Shown piece by piece: positions 58,711 to 64,000 of a DNA stretch of 64,000 nucleotides. Position 1 is the first letter of the stretch; each line of letters starts with the position of its first letter. Source of the DNA: Lewinellaceae bacterium (lineage in GTDB: Bacteria > Bacteroidota > Bacteroidia > Chitinophagales > Saprospiraceae). The notes under the pieces are model-generated. The model had not been told where the DNA came from. It made no database searches and worked only from the letters and a program-made list of their open reading frames with translations. The stretch spans positions 558,001-622,000 of the forward strand of contig JACJYQ010000001.1 of NCBI GenBank assembly GCA_020636025.1. Reading direction: 5' to 3'. Both the position numbers and the translations under genes were made by a program.

Positions 58711-61320
58711 TTAATCTATGGAATAAGAAGTTATTGTACGCTCAAGGCCAACGGCAATCATGTGCTTATCAGCGATACTGAATGAAGCGAAAGGAGTGGT
58801 GCCAGCAAGGCTTAATTTTTCCATAATTTGGTTTTGATCTACCAGAAGTCTGACTCTTCTGGTAGATTCTGAAAGAGATCCAATACCATATTTACTTAAA
58901 AAAGCTTCGCTCTGATCCTGAGCAAATTGATAAACACCCGATTTTTGAATGTTGGATTTTGATAACCTGTACAAATTCAGCCTTCTTTTGTGAAAGATTC
59001 CAATGAGTTGACTGTTGCCCTTTCCAATTGGGAGCATGGCCAAAGGCGGGTCTGCAACTACTTCGGGCTTGTCCAGTATTTGCATCTTGCCGGTTAACTC
59101 AATACTATACAAAACTCCTGCTCGACTGATGCTTAGGATTCTCGGCCTGGAACCGGATAAGTCAATGATCGGTTTGATGTCAAATACCCCTTCCAATGTA
59201 TCTGCTGGAAACCTGGGTTTGCCATCCTTGCCGAATACCGACAACAGCCCATCTTTGCTCAGTTGAATTAAATAATCTTTTTCTTTTTGTCTATAGTGTA
59301 ATAATGATCCAGCTGGCGTGCCACAATCAATTTGTGGATTCCATCCATCCAGCGCTCGCCCCAATTTATCGAAACCGTATATCCTGCCGTTATCACTGGA
59401 AATAAAATAGTTGAAACCCAATTTGTTGTCAACATCTGTTAGGCAAAGACCCTGGCTACACGGGGCTTTTAAAGCTAATGGATATGCATTCACTTCCTTT
59501 CCATTGTCATCGATGATCCAAACCTGACTTGTTGTATTGAAAATGTAGCAATTGCGTCCATTTTGGAAATAATCTATTCCGGTAATCTCCGAAAGTATGG
59601 GGTCTCCAATAAATTTTTTCCAGAGTAAGCGTCCATTCGTGGTATAGCAATACAATTTTCCTTGTACATCCTGAATAAGCAAAACCTCTTTGTAGGGAAG
59701 GCCCGGTTGTGGCACACAAAACACTGCCGAGCGAGCTCTGGTCTCAAGACTGTTTCTCCAAAAGATATTGGAAGTTGGAGCCGGTTGTGTGTTTTGCTGC
59801 GACTTGAGGCTCAGCTTCATTTTAAGCTCAGTTCTCGGTTCCATTTCGCAAGTAAGCCACCCTGATTTTGAAATAAATGCTGCGTTTTGCTCAGCTAATA
59901 TCTTGTACTCACTTGTAAAAAGCTGGTCAACAATACGCGTCAGGTAAGCACTTTGCAGCATAATTATTACCCGATTTGTAGTTGCCAACTTGCTACGAGC
60001 CTGTAAAAAATCTGTGTTTTGAGCCAGTGTTTGATTGGCGATATACTTCTCTAAAAGCACTTCCAGACTGGCCAAATTGGGTGCTACAACCAGGTAATTA
60101 TTCAATAATGTGCAATATGGATTCAGGAACTTATTATCCGATTGTTCAAAAAAAGGAGCCAGAATTGAGTTTTGCTTAAAGCCATACACTTCGAACATGC
60201 CAATCTTTAATTTTTCGACAAGCCCTCTGGTTTCGCCATAGGAATCCAAAGCACGAACAGCACTTTCAGGATCAGTGACAGACAGGAATAAAAAGAGATC
60301 ATCGCGCAAGCCTGAACTCAATGGTTCTGTAACTGCCATAAAGGCTTCATCGCCTGCCCAGGGTAGCACAAAGCGCTCGAAATCACCTTTGGTGTTATCT
60401 GATATATGCTCATAAAATTTGTTCTGATTGTCAAACCCGGCCCACAACACAATGGCCGTATTGTCTGGCATTACAGTTTCAAAATTGCTTGCTTTTACAC
60501 CATTCCAGGCTCCTGTTTCTGATAAAAACCCGATGGTTTTACACATGGCTTTAAGTGATCCACCGTTTATCGCCAATCCTAACCATTCAATGTTTCGTGA
60601 GAAGACTCCGGGAATATTCCTGGATTCTTCTTTCAGTCCTCCAAGGTGCTGCGCTTGCCACGCCGAGGGTCGGAAAAACAGGCGTATTGGTGCTTCTTCA
60701 TCCAGGTCATCCAGGAAGGCACTTGACGACCACCAACCTCTGGGCTCTTCTGCCTGTGAAAGAGCATCTTCCACCAGATATGAATACCGTGAAAAAATCA
60801 GACTGTGGCCTTTTTGTGCTACCACAATGTACTGACCATCCTTAAGTGTCACGGAAAACAATGTCTGATTATGAAATTGATAAGGAAACACTTTAAGCGG
60901 GGCCGGGCTCCCTGTGAGAAAGCCTTTCAGAGAAAAACCGTCACCGATATCCAGCACGAACAAGGGATGTAAACTATCGCTTGGGTTAAGTGTGTACCCG
61001 GCCAGTAAGGTATTGTGCATGAATGCCTTACGCATTTGATTATTCTCGTGAAACAGGGTTTCAACATATCCTATTTCCTTCCAGCAGTTTTCAAAAATGG
61101 GGTGCTTGAGTGTCGCTTTCCAGTTTCCATCGTCGATCTGCTGAGTCATTTTGGCTGCGTTAAGCACCCCGTTAAAGTTCAGCAGTATGCTTGTTTGCGC
61201 GGGAATTGAGCGATAAGGCCCCGGATTTTCAGGTGTTAAAAATAACCATACCAGGCAGCCTGCAATAAGCAGACTAGCCAGAACCAAGCGGAATTGCGGA
61301 TGCTTCAGAATTGTGGACAT
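58711..61320 (-). CDS. Envelope protein of unknown function with N-terminal membrane anchor and C-terminal propeller-like region
   Basis: 869 residues. One N-terminal hydrophobic helix (about 12-30) acts as a membrane anchor or uncleaved signal. Residues about 35-530 are DUF3352-like: FLSVTDPESAVRALDSYG and FKQNSILAPFFEQSDN resemble that family. The C-terminal 320 residues (VLLIQDVQGKLYCYTTNGRLLWKKFIGDP and ISSDNGRIYGFDKLGRALDGW) look like PQQ/WD-type propeller blades. The function is unknown. Relatives are widespread in Bacteroidota and are usually annotated as hypothetical. It is divergent from miaE across a 78-nt gap. Confidence 0.65.
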   Translation of the reverse strand: MSTILKHPQFRLVLASLLIAGCLVWLFLTPENPGPYRSIPAQTSILLNFNGVLNAAKMTQQIDDGNWKATLKHPIFENCWKEIGYVETLFHENNQMRKAFMHNTLLAGYTLNPSDSLHPLFVLDIGDGFSLKGFLTGSPAPLKVFPYQFHNQTLFSVTLKDGQYIVVAQKGHSLIFSRYSYLVEDALSQAEEPRGWWSSSAFLDDLDEEAPIRLFFRPSAWQAQHLGGLKEESRNIPGVFSRNIEWLGLAINGGSLKAMCKTIGFLSETGAWNGVKASNFETVMPDNTAIVLWAGFDNQNKFYEHISDNTKGDFERFVLPWAGDEAFMAVTEPLSSGLRDDLFLFLSVTDPESAVRALDSYGETRGLVEKLKIGMFEVYGFKQNSILAPFFEQSDNKFLNPYCTLLNNYLVVAPNLASLEVLLEKYIANQTLAQNTDFLQARSKLATTNRVIIMLQSAYLTRIVDQLFTSEYKILAEQNAAFISKSGWLTCEMEPRTELKMKLSLKSQQNTQPAPTSNIFWRNSLETRARSAVFCVPQPGLPYKEVLLIQDVQGKLYCYTTNGRLLWKKFIGDPILSEITGIDYFQNGRNCYIFNTTSQVWIIDDNGKEVNAYPLALKAPCSQGLCLTDVDNKLGFNYFISSDNGRIYGFDKLGRALDGWNPQIDCGTPAGSLLHYRQKEKDYLIQLSKDGLLSVFGKDGKPRFPADTLEGVFDIKPIIDLSGSRPRILSISRAGVLYSIELTGKMQILDKPEVVADPPLAMLPIGKGNSQLIGIFHKRRLNLYRLSKSNIQKSGVYQFAQDQSEAFLSKYGIGSLSESTRRVRLLVDQNQIMEKLSLAGTTPFASFSIADKHMIAVGLERTITSYSID

Positions 61321-61386
61321 GTAATTTTCAGGATGCGATTTCGCGTAAAATTCGCAAATTCATAAACATTGAACTGGCACCGTCTC

Positions 61387-61394
61387 TATTTTTG
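61387..61394 (+). promoter_or_regulatory. Promoter -7 box (TATTTTTG) next to the miaE ATG
   Basis: An exact TAnnTTTG match ends only 4 nt before the ATG at 61399. If used, the transcript would start at or within a few nt of the start codon, i.e. be leaderless or nearly so. A TTG is present at 61369-61371, with a 15-nt spacer, shorter than usual. Confidence 0.5.
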
Positions 61395-61398
61395 CATC

Positions 61399-62004
61399 AT
61401 GGAAGATAATTTACAAAATACAAAGCTGGGACTAAAGCTGCCCACCGATCCAAGATGGGCCAATCTGGCGGAGATGGAATTGGAAGAAATATTGACAGAC
61501 CATGCTTATTGCGAACAAAAAGCGGCGACTTCCTGCATATCACTCATACAGGGGTATCCGGATAAAGTAGAAATGGTTGAAAAACTAGCTCCAATTGTGA
61601 CTGAAGAATGGGGCCATTTCAGAATGGTTTTGTCAGAATTGAAGGCGCGCAAGCTTAATCTAGGCCGCCAGCGCAAGGATTTGTACGTAAATCGCCTGCT
61701 CGATTATCAAACAAAGGGCTTATCCAAAGAGGACGTATTACTGGAAAAGCTACTCACTTGCGCCCTTATTGAGGCCAGAAGTTGCGAAAGATTCAGGTTA
61801 TTGTCGCTTTATTGCTCAGATGAGGACTTAAGGAAATGGTACCACAAATTCATGGTAGCCGAAGCTGAACACTATCGCTTGTTTCTAGACCTGGCAGAGC
61901 TTTACTTTGGCAAAGAAAGAGCCCGAAACAGGTGGAAAGAATATTTAGTAGCGGAAGCCGGGATAATGAAGGAATTGCCTACTCGAGGTGACAGGATGCA
62001 TTGA
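61399..62004 (+). CDS. miaE: tRNA-2-methylthio-N6-isopentenyladenosine hydroxylase
   Basis: 201 residues from ATG 61399. The frame opens earlier at a TTG (61369), but that would place the promoter-like box inside the gene. MiaE is a non-haem diiron oxygenase of the ferritin-like fold that hydroxylates ms2i6A37 in tRNAs reading UNN codons. The diiron ligand pattern is visible in YCEQKA, EEWGHFRMV, EARSCERF and VAEAEHYRLF. The whole protein is the four-helix bundle with no extra domain. It is convergent with the HNH-AP2 gene across an 80-nt inverted repeat. It implies that a miaA/miaB pathway exists elsewhere in the genome. Confidence 0.9.
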   Translation: MEDNLQNTKLGLKLPTDPRWANLAEMELEEILTDHAYCEQKAATSCISLIQGYPDKVEMVEKLAPIVTEEWGHFRMVLSELKARKLNLGRQRKDLYVNRLLDYQTKGLSKEDVLLEKLLTCALIEARSCERFRLLSLYCSDEDLRKWYHKFMVAEAEHYRLFLDLAELYFGKERARNRWKEYLVAEAGIMKELPTRGDRMH

Positions 62005-62007
62005 ACG

Positions 62008-62086
62008 AATTAGCTAATGAGATAATTAGCTAATGATAACAAATCGCACTTCAAAACATATTAGCTAATTACCTCATTAGCTAATT
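62008..62086. repeat. 27-nt inverted repeat between convergent genes
   Basis: Arms 62008-62034 and 62060-62086 are complementary with a single mismatch (a G-T-type pair) and a 25-nt spacer. They are built of TTAGCTAAT units like those at 52711-52924. The right arm overlaps the HNH-AP2 stop codon. It could act as a terminator for both genes, although the stem is almost wholly A/T. Confidence 0.75.
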
Positions 62087-62678
62087 AATCCTTGTTCCAC
62101 CCTTTTACTTTATTGATTTTGCCATCATCGCCAAAAAGTTCTTTGGATACTTTGTTGTAAGCGGCGGCAGCTTCTTCGGCGGTATCAAACATGCCAATGT
62201 GCTTGGCTTTTCCGTTTATGGAAATTACAGCTCGATACCGTTTGTGTTCTCTGTAAACGCCTGTATAGCCGGTGCCACTGCTGGTTTTTCGCTGACGACT
62301 GGCAACTGAACGCGATCTGAATGCCAAATTCTCCAGCCTGCAATCCAATTTATCGCCGTTCTTTGCTCCAACTAGGCGATGAACATTGTCTTTTTGATCG
62401 ATAAGGAATTTTTCAGCAATGATCTTGTGCAGATAATGGGTTTCGGTTTTAAAACTACCATCTGCTTTTTTCCATGTTTTCTGGAAAACGGCACAGCCGC
62501 TGGAATGCAACCGTAAATTGTTGATCAGATCTATTTGTACAAGATACGGATCTGTGGAAAGCCATTCAAAAACATGGCTGTCAAGAAGTACGGTTTCATT
62601 TGAGTTTTTGAGCTTAACTTTATAGATCACGGTCAGAGATTGTTCAATTTTTGGAAAACTTGTGTTTTGCCCAGACAT
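62085..62678 (-). CDS. HNH-type protein with AP2 DNA-binding domain
   Basis: 197 residues. Residues about 78-120 resemble the HNH-nuclease module of phage homing endonucleases (HYLHKIIAEKFL and NGDKLDCRLENLAF). In place of the usual N residues of this module it has DC, so activity is uncertain. Residues about 136-187 are an AP2/ERF-like DNA-binding domain (GTGYTGVYREHKRYRAVISI, then GKAKHIGMFDTAEEAAAAYN). This combination is typical of HNH-AP2 homing endonucleases, mostly known from phages and other mobile DNA. Here it stands alone, with no intron, intein or phage gene near it. It is flanked downstream by an AT-rich inverted repeat that could mark past mobility. The function is inferred from domains only. 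Confidence 0.75.
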   Translation of the reverse strand: MSGQNTSFPKIEQSLTVIYKVKLKNSNETVLLDSHVFEWLSTDPYLVQIDLINNLRLHSSGCAVFQKTWKKADGSFKTETHYLHKIIAEKFLIDQKDNVHRLVGAKNGDKLDCRLENLAFRSRSVASRQRKTSSGTGYTGVYREHKRYRAVISINGKAKHIGMFDTAEEAAAAYNKVSKELFGDDGKINKVKGWNKD

Positions 62679-62900
62679 CTAAATGTTAGATTATAGGATT
62701 AAATTGGCAAAAACCAAATATGTGTTTGTTACTATTTCAAGGTTAACGAGCTTGCGACCAACAATCATACCGTTCCACAAATAAACTAATTTAATAACTT
62801 TCAAACCACAATTTTTATAATTTGTTCTCAAGCTTTTATAAAACACATCGTATTTGTGCGAAACTTTAATGAAAATATAATATCTCCAGCTCCAATTGTC

Positions 62901-64000
62901 ATGCCTTCCCGGGCGGTGCAAAAGCCCATTGAGCAGGTAATTAATGATTTAGAACGAGTTTATGGGGCAGATTTATACCGGGCATTCGAATATCCTGATT
63001 TTACCAGTCCGGTGCAACATTTAACGAGCAGTAACTGGCTGAAAAGAGCCAATACGGTGGGTATCAATGTCAGGACACTTGGTGATTTCTGGACGATTAT
63101 TCCGTATGCGATGACACTGCCAAAAGCCCAGAATGCCATTCATTTATTACCAGTTTTCGAGCCTGGTGTGGTGTCCAGCTTGTATGGCCCTTGTAGCTGG
63201 AACATAAACCCTGAGTTTTACAGCAACGAATTAGCCAAACTATTTCCTCATCAAAACAGCGTTGAGAAACAACTTGCGTTGGTAGTTCGACTTCTTCATC
63301 TAATGGGTAAAGCAGTGGGGTTTGATGTGATTCCCCATGTAGATCGTTTTGCTGAACCAGTGCTGGCAAATCCTTCATATTTTGAATGGATTCAGCGCAA
63401 AAACATGGAAATCATTAACCATGATGCTGATTTACACCAATTGATTCAATCAAAAATACACAATTATTTACAAAAAAGAGACGACGGGTTGCGCGAAACG
63501 GAGCATTTCGACAATCCTGTCACTTTTTTTCATGAACTTCCTGAGTCTAAACGACTTAAGATCATGTTTGGCGAGGTGACAGATTATGAGGGCCGCTTGA
63601 AAAGAAGAATTGAGCTTGTAAATGAATTATATGCGGAAGGTTATGAAACTCTGCCAGCAACTATGGGTCCGCCTTATCGTGGGATTGAAGTAAATCCCGA
63701 TCCTTCGGCAAAAATTGTTGATCAGGATGGCAGAGAATGGCGTGATTACCGAATCATTCATCCGGAAAAATTTTCCAGGGTCTTTGGTCCGCTTACCCGC
63801 TTTAAACTGTATGAGCCAATAGACAACAATAAGGATTGGGCACTTGACTTCCAGCGCCCGGTAAAGCCTGTTTGGGAATATGTTTGTGAGCATTACCATC
63901 GAGTTGCAAGCGAATTTGATTTTGATTTTATGCGAGGGGACATGTCGCATGTCCAGATGCGTCCAGGCGGTGTGCCAAGTGAACCGGGTGAATATTATGA
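62901..64000 (+). CDS. Alpha-amylase-like (GH13-type) glycosidase, 5' part only
   Basis: At least 366 residues, open to the window edge. ATG 62901 (MPSRAVQKPIEQVINDLERV) is used, although an in-frame GTG at 62856 would add 15 residues (RNFNENIISPAPIV). The frame is open back to 62790. There is no signal peptide. Residues 80-100 (IHLLPVFEPGVVSSLYGPCSW) and GFDVIPHVDRF (140-150) look like the early strands of a (beta/alpha)8 barrel. FDFMRGDMSHVQM, with D347, resembles the GH13 conserved region II carrying the nucleophile. The evidence is motif-level, and the catalytic acid and later regions lie outside the window. It is divergent from the HNH-AP2 gene. Confidence 0.55.
   Translation, partial: MPSRAVQKPIEQVINDLERVYGADLYRAFEYPDFTSPVQHLTSSNWLKRANTVGINVRTLGDFWTIIPYAMTLPKAQNAIHLLPVFEPGVVSSLYGPCSWNINPEFYSNELAKLFPHQNSVEKQLALVVRLLHLMGKAVGFDVIPHVDRFAEPVLANPSYFEWIQRKNMEIINHDADLHQLIQSKIHNYLQKRDDGLRETEHFDNPVTFFHELPESKRLKIMFGEVTDYEGRLKRRIELVNELYAEGYETLPATMGPPYRGIEVNPDPSAKIVDQDGREWRDYRIIHPEKFSRVFGPLTRFKLYEPIDNNKDWALDFQRPVKPVWEYVCEHYHRVASEFDFDFMRGDMSHVQMRPGGVPSEPGEYY

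Noticed and set aside
62691..62921. 76-residue minus-strand open frame between the HNH-AP2 and glycosidase genes
   Set aside because: Its composition follows AT-rich intergenic DNA, it has no recognisable motif, and it overlaps the start of the well-supported plus-strand frame.

Overview
The window is chromosomal DNA from a member of the phylum Bacteroidota, most likely a Saprospiria-type (Lewinella/Haliscomenobacter-like) environmental bacterium. This placement is inferred from the gene content. The window has type IX secretion system (T9SS) C-terminal sorting domains of both type A and type B, a PorP/SprF-type protein, SprB and PKD repeats, very large secreted adhesin-like proteins, and promoter-like TAnnTTTG boxes. 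No Shine-Dalgarno-like sequences stand out. No tRNA, rRNA, CRISPR array, phage or insertion sequence was seen.

Layout. 1-5650: partial lpxB, a T9SS-secreted Omp28-like protein and mutS2. 5935-17605: a three-gene T9SS cassette (PorP/SprF-like, PorE-like TPR/PD40/OmpA protein, and a 2544-residue SprB/PKD-repeat type B cargo) closed by a strong terminator. 17693-21989: a protein with a ParB-like DGHH motif, a membrane acyltransferase and an unknown exported protein. 22154-36535: three giant secreted proteins that share N- or C-terminal domains pairwise. 37097-38617: an unknown helical protein. 38726-42678: a glycerol-utilisation operon (glpD-glpF-glpK) with hairpin repeats just ahead of glpD and glpK. 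42921-46399: galE, a GH29 alpha-L-fucosidase and fmt. 46525-53947: an OmpA-family protein, a lysophospholipase-like hydrolase, a TlpA-like thioredoxin protein, accD, mltG and an aldo/keto reductase. 54038-58591: a thioredoxin-headed SprB-repeat protein with a type A signal. 58711-64000: an unknown lipoprotein-sized envelope protein, miaE, an HNH-AP2 protein and the start of an alpha-amylase-like gene.

How it fits together. Roughly half the window encodes cell-surface or secreted proteins, consistent with a particle- or polymer-associated lifestyle with gliding or adhesion. The 5935-17605 cassette looks like a dedicated secretion and anchoring set plus its cargo. The other giant proteins carry type A signals (22154, 54038) or no recognisable T9SS signal (28721, 32657). 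Housekeeping genes (lpxB, mutS2, fmt, accD, mltG, miaE) are interspersed. The points most worth a second look are the exact 975-bp module periodicity in the type B cargo, the shared C-terminal domain that replaces a T9SS signal, the 28-nt identical hairpin leader before glpD and glpK, and two families of short palindromic repeats, one of which supplies the end of the fucosidase reading frame.
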